Shown here piece after piece: positions 34,935 to 42,335 of a stretch of 64,000 nucleotides of DNA (positions are counted from its first letter, which is position 1; each line of letters starts with the position of its first letter). The stretch is from Streptoalloteichus tenebrarius (GTDB taxonomy: Bacteria; Actinomycetota; Actinomycetes; Mycobacteriales; Pseudonocardiaceae): the NCBI RefSeq assembly GCF_024171885.1, contig NZ_JAMTCP010000004.1, positions 270,632 to 334,631 of the forward strand, given 5' to 3'. The position numbers were made by a program, and so were the translations under genes. The notes under the pieces are model-generated. The model was not told the DNA's origin, ran no database searches, and was given only the letters and a program-made list of their open reading frames with translations.

Positions 34935-35310
34935 CCGGCTCCACCCGGGTGCGCTCGTTCGAGGCCGCCCTGATCACGTCCTCCAGCACCTCCCGCGAGC
35001 GCAGCAGGTCCTGGATCGTCCGGTCGATGCGGTCCCGCTCCTTGACCAGCTCCGTGACCAGGCGCGGGGTGGCGATCTCCGACGGGCCGCCGTCGGAGTC
35101 CCGCATGCAGGGCAGCAACTGCCCGATCCTGGTGCTGTTCAGGCCGGCGGCGAACAGCTCCTGGATCCGGATCACCCGGTCCACCGCGGTCTCCGGGTAG
35201 TCGCGGTGCCCGCCGAGCGTGCGCTCGGGCTTGAGCAGCCCCTGTTTCTCGTAGTAGCGCAGTGACCGCTCGCTCACCCCGGTGCGCCGGGCCAGTTCCC
35301 CGATCCGCAT
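34906..35310 (-). CDS. MerR family regulator
   Basis: A 134-residue protein starting MRIGELARRTGVSERSLRYYEKQGLLKPERTLGGHRDYPETAVDRVIRIQELFAAGL, the MerR winged-helix signature, then a dimerisation helix (ELVKERDRIDRTIQDLLRSREVLEDVIRAA). One Cys (PCMRDSD) is too little for a metal site, so a small-molecule or redox input is more likely. It is divergent from the Old Yellow Enzyme gene, and the typical MerR-type promoter with a long spacer lies between them. Regulation of that enzyme is the natural inference. Confidence 0.9.
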   Translation of the reverse strand: MRIGELARRTGVSERSLRYYEKQGLLKPERTLGGHRDYPETAVDRVIRIQELFAAGLNSTRIGQLLPCMRDSDGGPSEIATPRLVTELVKERDRIDRTIQDLLRSREVLEDVIRAASNERTRVEPDRRRHPRAL

Positions 35311-35337
35311 GTCCCACCTCGCCGGTCGTCGTCCGAC

Positions 35338-35369
35338 TTGATCCTGACACCAATGTCAACTTCTAGCGT
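35338..35369 (+). promoter_or_regulatory. MerR-type promoter of the ene-reductase gene
   Basis: A -35 box TTGATC (35338-35343) and a -10 box TAGCGT (35364-35369) are separated by 20 bases, longer than the optimal 17. The spacer holds the inverted repeat GACA-CCAA-TGTC. This is the classic layout for MerR activation by DNA untwisting. The ATG follows the -10 box by six bases. Confidence 0.7.
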
Positions 35370-35375
35370 GGGGGC

Positions 35376-36503
35376 ATGACGAACGCAGCCACCTCCCGCC
35401 TGCTCCAGCCCGCCCGCCTCGGCGACCTGCGCCTGCCCCACCACCTGGTGATGGCGCCCATGACCCGCAACCGGGCCGGCGCCGACGGCGTGCCCGGGCC
35501 GATCGTGGCCACCTACTACGCCCAGCGCGCCACCGCCGGCCTGATCATCGCCGAGGCGGCCACCCCCAACGCCGTCGGCCAGACCTACCCCAACATCACC
35601 GCGATCCACAGCCCCGAGCACGTCGCCGGCTGGCGGCGCGTCACCGACGCCGTGCGGGCCAGGGGCGGCCGGATGTTCCTCCAGATCCAGCACGGCGGGC
35701 GCGTCGGCCACCCCGACACCAGCGGACTGATGCCGGTCGCGCCCTCCCCGATCCCGTTGCCGGACACGATCGTCACCCCCCGCGGGCACCGGCCCGCCGT
35801 CGTGCCCCGGGAGATGACCGTCGAGGAGATCCACGGCACCGTGGCCGACTTCGCCGCCGCCGCCCGCAACGCCCTCGACGCCGGGTTCGCCGGGGTGGAG
35901 GTGCACGCCGCCAACGGCTACCTCCTGCACCAGTTCCTGTCCGGCAACACCAACCACCGCACCGACGACTACGGCGGCACCCTCGCCAACCGCGTCCGGT
36001 TCGTCGTCGAGGTGGTCCGCGCCGTGGCCCGGGAGATCGGCGCGCAGCGGGTCGGGGTGCGCGTGTCCCCCGGACTCGTGGTCAACGGCGTCGAGGAGGA
36101 CGACACCGAGCGGCTCTACCCGGTCCTGCTGGACGCCCTGGCCGACCTCGACCTGGCCTACCTGCACGTGGTGAAGGCCGACCTGGGCCAGCCCCACTTC
36201 CAGGCCATCCGCGAGCGCTGGAGCGGTGTCCTGATCGGCAACCCCGTGCTGCCGGCGCTGACCACCGAGGAGGTCCTCCGCCAGGGCGAGCGCCTGCTGG
36301 ACGCCGGAGCGGACCTGGTCTCGCTGGGCCGCCCGTTCCTGGCCAACCCCGACCTGGTCGAACGGCTCCGCCGCGGCGCGCCGCTCAACCCCGTGCGGGA
36401 CCGGCACCTGATGTACGTGGGCGGCGAGACCGGCTACACCGACTACCCCACGCTGGACCAGGCGCCCCAGCCGGTGCCCCGGCCCGCGCCGGCGACTGTC
36501 TGA
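35376..36503 (+). CDS. Old Yellow Enzyme family ene-reductase (NemA-like)
   Basis: A 375-residue FMN-dependent alkene reductase that reduces activated C=C bonds of electrophiles using NAD(P)H. Landmarks: LLQPARLGDLRLPHHLVMAPMTRNRA, LFLQIQHGGRVGHPD-type motif (here MFLQIQHGGRVGHP), FAGVEVHAANGYLLHQFLSGNTNHRTDDYGGTLANRVRF, and ADLVSLGRPFLANPDLVERL. The active-site His-Asn-type pair is replaced by His-Ala-Ala-Asn (HAANGYL), as usual in OYEs. Induction through the divergent MerR regulator would fit an electrophile-stress response. The stop codon lies inside a 14-base tandem duplication. Confidence 0.93.
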   Translation: MTNAATSRLLQPARLGDLRLPHHLVMAPMTRNRAGADGVPGPIVATYYAQRATAGLIIAEAATPNAVGQTYPNITAIHSPEHVAGWRRVTDAVRARGGRMFLQIQHGGRVGHPDTSGLMPVAPSPIPLPDTIVTPRGHRPAVVPREMTVEEIHGTVADFAAAARNALDAGFAGVEVHAANGYLLHQFLSGNTNHRTDDYGGTLANRVRFVVEVVRAVAREIGAQRVGVRVSPGLVVNGVEEDDTERLYPVLLDALADLDLAYLHVVKADLGQPHFQAIRERWSGVLIGNPVLPALTTEEVLRQGERLLDAGADLVSLGRPFLANPDLVERLRRGAPLNPVRDRHLMYVGGETGYTDYPTLDQAPQPVPRPAPATV

Positions 36504-36522
36504 CCACAACTGTCTGACCACA
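36495..36522. repeat. Two tandem copies of a 14-base repeat
   Basis: ACTGTCTGACCACA occurs twice in direct succession, spanning the stop codon of the ene-reductase gene. It is probably a replication-slippage duplication. Confidence 0.75.
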
Positions 36523-36608
36523 GTGGACGGTCAGCGGGAACGGGGTGGGAGCGGGCTCGACGCCCTGGCAGGGCGAACGCGGCCCCACTCCCCACGCAGG
36601 GAAGCACC

Positions 36609-37020
36609 ATGCCGCGCGCGGTCACCCTGATCCGCTCCAGCCGCCTGTCCTGGCGTCGCCGAGTACGCCTACGCCGCCACCGCGCCCGCCGAGGCCCGCC
36701 TGGTCTTCCTCGCCGGCGCGTGCCCGCTCCACGCCGACGGCACCACCGCCGCCGTCGGGGACTACGCCGGACAGGCGGCCAAGGCGGTGGAGAACCCGCG
36801 GATCGCCCTCGACGAGGCCGGCGCCACCCTCCAGGACGTCATCAGCACCCGGGTCCTGGTCGCCTCCACCCGGCAGGAGGACCTGGTGACGGCGTGGGAG
36901 GTGGTGCGGGACGCCTTCGGCGAGCACGACGTGCCCAGCACGCTGATGGGCGTCACCGTGCTCGGCTACGACGACCAACTGGTGGAGATCGAGGCGGTGG
37001 CCGCCGTCCTCGACACCTGA
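36609..37020 (+). pseudogene. RidA/YjgF-family gene with a frameshift near its start
   Basis: The ATG at 36609 (with AGGGAAG upstream) opens MPRAVTLIRSSRLS. One extra base near 36649-36652 then shifts the frame, and the rest reads cleanly as VAEYAYAATAPAEARLVFLAGACPLHAD, then AVENPRIALDEAGATLQDVISTRVLVAS and VPSTLMGVTVLGYDDQLVEIEAVAAVLDT in the other frame. This is a complete RidA-family protein of about 136 residues. RidA proteins deaminate reactive enamine/imine intermediates. An internal start at 36787 would give only the second half. Either a sequencing error or a recent single-base insertion explains it. Confidence 0.75.
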
Positions 37021-37061
37021 GACGGACAGCGCCGCCTGGCCAAGAGTCCTGGCCACCGCCC

Positions 37062-37101
37062 GTCGGAGGCCGTGCCCCCCGCTGGGGACACGGCCTCCGA
37101 C
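37062..37101. terminator. Bidirectional hairpin terminator
   Basis: Perfect 13-bp arms GTCGGAGGCCGTG/CACGGCCTCCGAC with a 14-base loop, between the convergent RidA and ABC-F genes. Confidence 0.8.
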
Positions 37102-37132
37102 CTGTCCGGTGTGGACACTCCCGGTGGGTGTG

Positions 37133-38803
37133 TCAGTCCACGAGGCGACCGGCTTCCATCCGCAGGCGCTCCCCGGTGAACCGCTGGGCGAACATGCGGT
37201 CGTGGGAGACCACGACCAGCGCGCCCTCGTAGCCCGCCAGCGCTTCCTCCAGATCCTCCACGAGCGCGGGAGACAGATGGTTGGTCGGCTCGTCCAGCAA
37301 CAGCAGGTCCACCGGGTCGCGCAGGACGCGGGCCAGCGCCAGCCGCCGCAACTGTCCGGTCGACAACGCGCCCACCGGGGTGGACAGCGCTGACGGCGCG
37401 AACAGACCGAAACCGAGCAACGTCTCCCGATGGTCGTCGGGCAGCCCGGGGCGGCCCGCGGCGAAGGCTTCCAGCACGTTTCGCCGCGGATCGGTGATCC
37501 GCGTGTCCTGCGGCAGCCAGCCGATGCGTCGCGGGCGGACGCACCCGCCCCGGTCCGGTTCGAGGTCACCGGCCAGCACCCGCAGCAGCGTGCTCTTGCC
37601 CGCGCCGTTGGGCCCGGTGACCAGGACGCGCTGCCCGGCCTCGACGGTGAACGCGGGGACGTCCAGCCGGTCACCGACCCTCACCCTGTCCAGACCGGCG
37701 AGCACGCCCCGGCGCGTCGGGTCGGTGTCCACCCGGGCGCGGAACCGCAGGGGTTGCGGCGGTCGGGGCACCGGGTTGGCCTCCAGCACCCGGACCCGCT
37801 CCTTGGCGTGCCGGACCCGCGCGGAGACCTGCTTCTCCACGTCGCGCTGGTGGCGCCCGTTGCGCCGGTCGGCGTTGGCGGTCCGGCGGGGGCCGGCGGC
37901 CAGGTTCTCGGCGGCCACGCGGACCAGCTCGCGCTGGCGCGCCAGGTCCTCCCGCCACTCCTGGTACCGCTGTTCCCAGCGGCGCCGGGCCGCGGCCCTC
38001 GCCTGGAGGTAGCCCGCGTAGCCGCCGCCGTGCCGGCGCACGGTGCGGCGCTCGCCGTCCACCTCCCACAGGGCGGTGGCCACGCGCTCCAGGAAGACCC
38101 GGTCGTGCGAGACGACCAGCACGCTGCCGCGGTGGCCCCGCAGGTGCTCCTCCAACCACGCCAACGCCCCGACGTCGAGGTGGTTGGTGGGCTCGTCCAG
38201 CACCATCAACTGCGGTGAGGCGGCCAGCAGGCAGGCCAGGCTCAGGCGCGCCTGCTCCCCACCGGAGAGCGTGCCCAGCCGCCGCTCGGCAGTGATGTGC
38301 GCGAGCCCGAGACCGTGGGTCGCGGCATGCACGCGCGCCTCGGCCGTGTAGCCGTCGCGGGCCTCGAACGCCTCCAGCAGGTCCGCGTACCGGGCCAGCA
38401 GGCCCTCCAGGTCGTCGGGGTCGGCCTGGGTGAGCGCCCGCTCGGTCTCCCGCAGGTCCCGTTCTAGGGCGCGCAGCTCGGCCAGGGCGTGGTCGATGGC
38501 GTCCCGCACGGTGTCCTCGGGCGGCAGGTCGGGGGTCTGCGGGAGATAGCCGACCCCGCCGGGGGCGTGGACCACGACGCGGCCCTGGTCGGGCTGGTCG
38601 AGTCCGGCCAGCAGGCGCAGCAGGGTCGACTTGCCGGACCCGTTCTCGCCGATGACGCCGATGCGCTCGCCGAGCGCCACCGACTGGCGCACGCCGTCCA
38701 GCAGCGGGCGACCACCGGGGGCGCGGACGACGTCGTCGAGGACGACCTGGAAGGAACCGGCCCGGGTGTGCGGGCGCGGCTGGTCGGACACAGAGTTCTG
38801 CAT
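37133..38803 (-). CDS. ABC-F family ATPase, antibiotic-resistance type
   Basis: A 556-residue protein with two nucleotide-binding domains in one chain and no membrane segments. The first has Walker A GENGSGKSTLL, signature LSGGEQARLSLA and Walker B LMVLDEPTNHLD. The second has GPNGAGKSTLL, signature LSTGQLRRLALARVL and LLLLDEPTNHLS. The linker between them (GGYAGYLQARAAARRRWEQRYQEWREDLARQ) is the tRNA-interacting arm that ribosome-protection ABC-F proteins push towards the peptidyl-transferase centre. Actinomycete relatives confer macrolide, lincosamide or streptogramin tolerance. A leader peptide gene and attenuator-like hairpins lie upstream (38920-39051), strongly supporting drug-induced expression. 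Confidence 0.93.
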   Translation of the reverse strand: MQNSVSDQPRPHTRAGSFQVVLDDVVRAPGGRPLLDGVRQSVALGERIGVIGENGSGKSTLLRLLAGLDQPDQGRVVVHAPGGVGYLPQTPDLPPEDTVRDAIDHALAELRALERDLRETERALTQADPDDLEGLLARYADLLEAFEARDGYTAEARVHAATHGLGLAHITAERRLGTLSGGEQARLSLACLLAASPQLMVLDEPTNHLDVGALAWLEEHLRGHRGSVLVVSHDRVFLERVATALWEVDGERRTVRRHGGGYAGYLQARAAARRRWEQRYQEWREDLARQRELVRVAAENLAAGPRRTANADRRNGRHQRDVEKQVSARVRHAKERVRVLEANPVPRPPQPLRFRARVDTDPTRRGVLAGLDRVRVGDRLDVPAFTVEAGQRVLVTGPNGAGKSTLLRVLAGDLEPDRGGCVRPRRIGWLPQDTRITDPRRNVLEAFAAGRPGLPDDHRETLLGFGLFAPSALSTPVGALSTGQLRRLALARVLRDPVDLLLLDEPTNHLSPALVEDLEEALAGYEGALVVVSHDRMFAQRFTGERLRMEAGRLVD

Positions 38804-38919
38804 GGATTTCCGCCGTGTCAGGAGAAAGGGTGGACAGTGACCGGACAGCAGCGGGTCACCGCCAACGGCGGAGCGGAAGACGACGTCGCGCGCGGCAGGG
38901 AGTGATCAGATGCTGCGCA

Positions 38920-38995
38920 CGAGAAAGAGAAAACCGCCCCAGGGGACCCGCTGCGGCGGCCGGAGCACACCCCGCGCGCGACGCGGGTGCTCCGG
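38920..38995 (-). promoter_or_regulatory. Attenuator hairpins upstream of ABC-F gene
   Basis: On the minus strand, after the leader peptide stop, comes a hairpin with arms CCGGAGCAC/GTGCTCCGG (38960-38995). It is followed by a GC-rich terminator-like stem (CCGCC...GGCGG) ending in TTTTCTCTTTCTC (38922-38934). A T-rich tract is rare in this genome and marks an intrinsic terminator. Stalling on the leader peptide would favour an antiterminator fold. Confidence 0.6.
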
Positions 38996-39018
38996 ACGCC
39001 GGGTACTCCCGGGCGGAA

Positions 39019-39051
39019 TCAGATGAAGAAGAAGACGTACGCCCTGATCAC
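39019..39051 (-). CDS. Leader peptide of the ABC-F gene (10 residues)
   Basis: GTG at 39051 to TGA at 39019-39021 encodes MIRAYVFFFI. A TAGCCT -10 box lies exactly six bases before the GTG, so the transcript probably starts at the codon itself (leaderless). The hydrophobic Tyr-Val-Phe-Phe-Phe-Ile run is typical of nascent peptides that stall drug-bound ribosomes. It lies about 215 bases upstream of the ABC-F start with the attenuator hairpins between. Function is by analogy with msr(D)/vmlR-type leaders. Confidence 0.62.
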   Translation of the reverse strand: MIRAYVFFFI

Positions 39052-39206
39052 CCCACCAGGCTAACAAGGCCTGTCGACCGATTTCCGCGGCTCGTGCCCA
39101 GGCTCTCGCCTGATCGTGGGCATCGGCCGGCGCCGGGTGTCCGTCTCGTCAGGGGTTTCGACGACACGGGCACCCGGCGACACCGGCGCGACGAGGTGGT
39201 CCACCG

Positions 39207-40376
39207 TCAGGGCGTGTCCTTCGACGGCGGGGCGTGCACCGCGCCGTTGTCCGAACGCGTGGCCCGGAGGCGTTCCAGCTCCGCCAGCAGGCGGTCCCAC
39301 TCACGCTCGGCCCGTTCGGCGCGGGCCAGTGTCTGCGCCCTGGCCTCGTCGAGGGCGGCGATCCGCTCGGCGGCCACCTGCCGGGCCTCGGCCAACGCGG
39401 CCGCCGCGGCCTGGCCTCGCTGGTCGAGCTCCTCCCGCAGGCGGGTCGTCTCGGTGGCGGTGACACGGCGGAACTCCGCGAACTCCTCACGGAGCTGACG
39501 CAACTCCTGCCGCGCCCGGTCGAGTTCGTCCCGAGCGTCGGCGGCCCGCTGCTCGGCCTGCCGGGCGTCCAGCTCGGCCCGCTCCGCGCGGCGGGTCGCC
39601 TCGTCCCGCTCGGCGCGGGCGGCCTCGACCTCGCGGGCCGCCTCGCGGCGGGTCTGCTCGATCTGCGTGACCGCGTCGTCGCGGGCCCGCCGCACCAGGG
39701 TGTCGGCCTCACGCTGGGCGGCCCGCACCGCGACCTCGGCCTCGTTCCTGGCCGCCTCGGCGTCCTCGCGGGCCTGCCGCACCTCCCGGTCGGCGGTGGC
39801 CAGGGCGGCGTCGCGCGCCTCGGTCGCCGCCAGCGCCTCCTGTTCGGCGGCCTCGGCCGCGGCCACCGCGTCGCCCGCGGCGTCCTCCGCGGCGGCGCGG
39901 GCGGCCTCGGCGTCCCGACAGCGTTGTTCGGCGGCGACCGCGCGGGCCTCCGCCTCGGCCACGCGCCGGGCCGCGTCCGCCTGCACGGCCTGGACCTGGG
40001 CCTCGGCCACGCTGGGGTCGGCCAGGGTCGACAGCTCGGTGACGGCGGCGGTCAGGGTCTCGCCGAGCTGGGCCGCCAGGGCCCGGAACTGGCCGAGGAG
40101 GTCGTCCGCCCTGGTCCTGGCCTCGGTCACCGGCCCACCCAGTTTCGTCACCGTGACGGAAGAACCCTGGGGTGATTCCTCTTCCTGGTGAAGGCGCTGA
40201 CGCTCCTTCCAGGCCCGCCACCGGGTGTGCTGGGGGTGGTCGCAGTACTCCGGCGGCCGGCCCGGCCTCGGGCTGCGCGCCACGGGCCGGGAACACCCGG
40301 GGAACTTGCAGGTCCCCACCGGGCCGACCGGCTCCTCCTCCGGGCCGTCTCCCCCACCCACGTCATGATCACTCAC
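39207..40376 (-). CDS. Coiled-coil protein with N-terminal zinc-site-like motif (KfrA-like)
   Basis: A 389-residue protein. Residues about 20-52 hold a Cys/His cluster (GTCKFPGCSRPV and YCDHPQHTRW) that could bind zinc. RPGRPP-type sequence is embedded in it, and a basic WKERQR helix follows. Residues about 80-375 are one long Ala/Glu/Arg-rich coiled coil. This resembles plasmid KfrA-type proteins, in which a small DNA-binding head autoregulates through an operator and a coiled-coil tail multimerises and aids partition; the head here is different. A perfect 32-bp palindrome begins 15 bases upstream of the GTG at 40376. No conserved enzymatic motif is seen, and no ParA or replication gene is adjacent. 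Confidence 0.72.
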   Translation of the reverse strand: MSDHDVGGGDGPEEEPVGPVGTCKFPGCSRPVARSPRPGRPPEYCDHPQHTRWRAWKERQRLHQEEESPQGSSVTVTKLGGPVTEARTRADDLLGQFRALAAQLGETLTAAVTELSTLADPSVAEAQVQAVQADAARRVAEAEARAVAAEQRCRDAEAARAAAEDAAGDAVAAAEAAEQEALAATEARDAALATADREVRQAREDAEAARNEAEVAVRAAQREADTLVRRARDDAVTQIEQTRREAAREVEAARAERDEATRRAERAELDARQAEQRAADARDELDRARQELRQLREEFAEFRRVTATETTRLREELDQRGQAAAAALAEARQVAAERIAALDEARAQTLARAERAEREWDRLLAELERLRATRSDNGAVHAPPSKDTP

Positions 40377-40390
40377 GCCCGCACCCTAAC

Positions 40391-40422
40391 ACGTTTCGTT
40401 GGAAACGTTTCCAACGAAACGT
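40391..40422. promoter_or_regulatory. Perfect 32-bp palindrome upstream of KfrA-like gene
   Basis: A perfect palindrome: each half is ACGTTTCGTTGGAAAC. It lies 15-46 bases before the start of the coiled-coil gene, where an autoregulatory operator would be. The same CGTTTCGT/ACGAAACG units recur at 40539-40584. Confidence 0.8.
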
Positions 40423-40475
40423 AATCCGTTTCCGTGAGGACGCGTTACGAGGAGTCACCCCGAGGTCTAACCCGT

Positions 40476-40492
40476 GATAAGTGAACCTTATC
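40476..40492. promoter_or_regulatory. GATAAG-N5-CTTATC inverted repeat
   Basis: An AT-rich inverted repeat with perfect 6-bp arms, between the 32-bp palindrome and the iterated repeats. Confidence 0.45.
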
Positions 40493-40538
40493 GAGGGTCA
40501 GAACGAGAGGGCCTGCTCCGGCCTGCCTCGCTGGTTCT

Positions 40539-40584
40539 GTTTCGTTTCGTTTGGAGTGACGAAACGAAACTCAACGAAACGAAG
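40539..40584. repeat. Iterated CGTTTCGT/ACGAAACG elements
   Basis: GTTTCGTTTCGT (40539-40550) and its perfect complement ACGAAACGAAAC (40559-40570) are separated by 8 bases. A further ACGAAACGAAG copy is at 40574-40584. Together with the 32-bp palindrome this makes a cluster of one motif over about 190 bases. Confidence 0.75.
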
Positions 40585-40949
40585 TGGGGACGTCGATGAC
40601 CGCAGGCGGCTCTGGCGCACCGGTCGCGAGCCGTTGAGAGGCGCAGGACATCCTGGGGAGACGGAACGCGGACGGCTGGCACCGTCCGGTGGCCCGCTGG
40701 CGAATTCACTGCTGAGCAGGCCGAGGCGGGCGCTCACCTCCGGAGTGGTGGAGGGCTTCTCCTTCCTCGGCGAGTTCCGCGCCTCGCGGGATGGCCGGGC
40801 GTGGGCGCACGCCAAAGGGCCGACGGGCCGGTGGCGCGGGTCAACCACGCGGGGACGCGGCCGCGCAAGAACCGGGTGCTGTCGCCCCGGGGTGAGGGGG
40901 TCGGTCCGGCAGGTGTCCGAGGCCCGAGGCGGACCGCTCCCCTACGAGG
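40585..40949. other. Intergenic stretch without a supported gene
   Basis: About 365 bases after the iterated repeats. Open frames exist on both strands, but none has a ribosome site and domain-like sequence together. Confidence 0.4.
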
Positions 40950-41498
40950 TCACGCGCAGGACGTGGCCGGGGACCACACGCCGAACCACTGCTCGGCCCC
41001 GTACTCCTCGAACCGCTCCACCTCGGTGAACCCCAGCTTCGTCGCGAGGCGCAGCGCGCGGTCGTTGGCGGCCTGCGTGCACAGCACCACCGGCTCACCG
41101 GGATGCGCGGCGGCGAACCAGCCCAGCGCCGCCGCGCACGCCTCGGCGGCGTAGCCGTGTCCCCATGCCTCCGGCAGGAACAGGTAGCCCAGCTCGGTCT
41201 CCCCGCCCTCCGGGCGGACGTGCCCCGGGCGCTCCGCGGCGCGCCGATCGAGTGTGACCATGCCGATCATCGCTCCGTCGAGATCGATCACGAACAGGCC
41301 GGGACGCCGTCCCGGCACTTCGGGCAGCACGCGTTCCAGCTCGTCGCGCGGCCGAGCGCCACCGACGTGGGCGCCCACCTCCGGCGAGGCGAACAGCGCG
41401 ATGAACGCCGCGCGGTCCCGGGCCTCGGACTCGCGGAGCACGAGCCGCTCGGTCCTGATCGGAGTGGGGGGCCAGGCGACGGGGCCGCGCTCGGTCAT
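40950..41498 (-). CDS. GNAT family N-acetyltransferase (RimJ/RimL-like)
   Basis: A 182-residue acetyltransferase: PTPIRTERLVLRESEARDRAAFIALFASPEVG at the start, then ELGYLFLPEAWGHGYAAEACAAALGWFAAAHPG (acetyl-CoA site), and NDRALRLATKLGFTEVERFEEYGAEQWFGVW. It is the same broad type as the gene at 3953 but clearly a different paralogue. The ATG at 41498 (MTERGPVAWP) is preferred to a start three codons upstream. It lies 54 bases after the TetR gene on the same strand and could be cotranscribed with it. Substrate unknown. Confidence 0.87.
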   Translation of the reverse strand: MTERGPVAWPPTPIRTERLVLRESEARDRAAFIALFASPEVGAHVGGARPRDELERVLPEVPGRRPGLFVIDLDGAMIGMVTLDRRAAERPGHVRPEGGETELGYLFLPEAWGHGYAAEACAAALGWFAAAHPGEPVVLCTQAANDRALRLATKLGFTEVERFEEYGAEQWFGVWSPATSCA

Positions 41499-41552
41499 GA
41501 GCGCCAACCTACCGAGCCACGGAGGGCGAGGTCGTCGATCGCGTGATCTCGC

Positions 41553-42218
41553 TCAGCGGGCCGGGGTGTGGAGGATGCCGTTGATCAGGACGTTCAGGCC
41601 CCACGCGTCGCGGTCTCCGGGAGAGAGCAGCGCCTGGCGCAGTGAGGTGATCATCGGGTAGCGGTCGGCGGGCAGGGCCGCGTAGCGGCGGTCGGCCGCG
41701 GTGATCGTGGCCTCCTCGCTTGCTCCCCTGGTGGTGTAGGTGCTCTGTTCGGCGGCGGCCGCGGCGATGTGGAGCCAGAGGAGGTCGAGGGCCCACGCGG
41801 CCGTGGTGTCGTCGAGGCCGCCCTGTTTGAGCAGGGCGAGCAGGCGGTCGAGGACGAGCAGGGTGTGCTCGCCGGTGGGGATGGCGCCGAGCGCGACGGC
41901 GGCCAGGCCCTCGTGTCGGCTCATGGCCTCGATGGCGGCGGTGGCCAGGGTGCGGAGCTGTTCCTGCCAGGTGCCCTCGGAGGTCAGCGGGAGGTGGGCG
42001 AGGGCTTCGTCGAGCATCGCGGCCATGAGGTCGTCGCGGTTGGCCACGTAGACGTAGAGCGAGGCCGGGCCGGTGTCGAGTTCCTTGGCGACGCGGCGCA
42101 TGGTCAGGGCGTCCAGGCCGTCGCGGTCGAGGATCGCCAGGCCGGTGCGCACGATGACGTCGCGGCTGAGGGGGGCCTTGGCGGGCCGGGCGCGGCGGCT
42201 GATCGGCTGCGTGCTCAC
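41553..42218 (-). CDS. TetR family repressor (TetR_C_1 type)
   Basis: A 221-residue repressor: RPAKAPLSRDVIVRTGLAILDRDGLDALTMRRVAKELDTGPASLYVYVANRDDLMAAMLDEAL is the helix-turn-helix of the TetR class linked to drug efflux. The C-terminal core ends with WGLNVLINGILHTPAR. The GTG at 42218 lies six bases after TAGGCT, so it is likely leaderless. It is divergent from the MFS/NmrA operon, and a long inverted repeat covering the pump promoter lies between. Confidence 0.9.
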   Translation of the reverse strand: MSTQPISRRARPAKAPLSRDVIVRTGLAILDRDGLDALTMRRVAKELDTGPASLYVYVANRDDLMAAMLDEALAHLPLTSEGTWQEQLRTLATAAIEAMSRHEGLAAVALGAIPTGEHTLLVLDRLLALLKQGGLDDTTAAWALDLLWLHIAAAAAEQSTYTTRGASEEATITAADRRYAALPADRYPMITSLRQALLSPGDRDAWGLNVLINGILHTPAR

Positions 42219-42251
42219 GGGGCGAGCCTACTCCCACCCGACGAACAGCGT

Positions 42252-42298
42252 TTGACACGAACAACGTTCGTTCCGTACCGTGCAACGAACGTTGTTCG
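42252..42298 (+). promoter_or_regulatory. Promoter and overlapping TetR operator of MFS operon
   Basis: TTGACA (42252-42257) and TACCGT (42276-42281) with an 18-base spacer form one of the best promoters in the window. They are overlaid by 15-bp perfect arms CGAACAACGTTCGTT/AACGAACGTTGTTCG (42258-42272 and 42284-42298) with an 11-base spacer. Confidence 0.8.
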
Positions 42299-42335
42299 CG
42301 ACGAACCATGTTCGTCCTGTTTCGGGAAGTGCCCC

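Noticed and set aside
30417..36503. A biosynthetic gene cluster made of the amidohydrolase, MFS, hydrolase and ene-reductase genes
   Set aside because: Genes are in separate regulator-target units, and no core biosynthetic enzyme (PKS, NRPS, terpene or RiPP modification) is present.
40481..41029. Plus-strand open frame of 182 codons after the iterated repeats
   Set aside because: No ribosome site, no recognisable domain, and it runs into the antisense of the GNAT gene.
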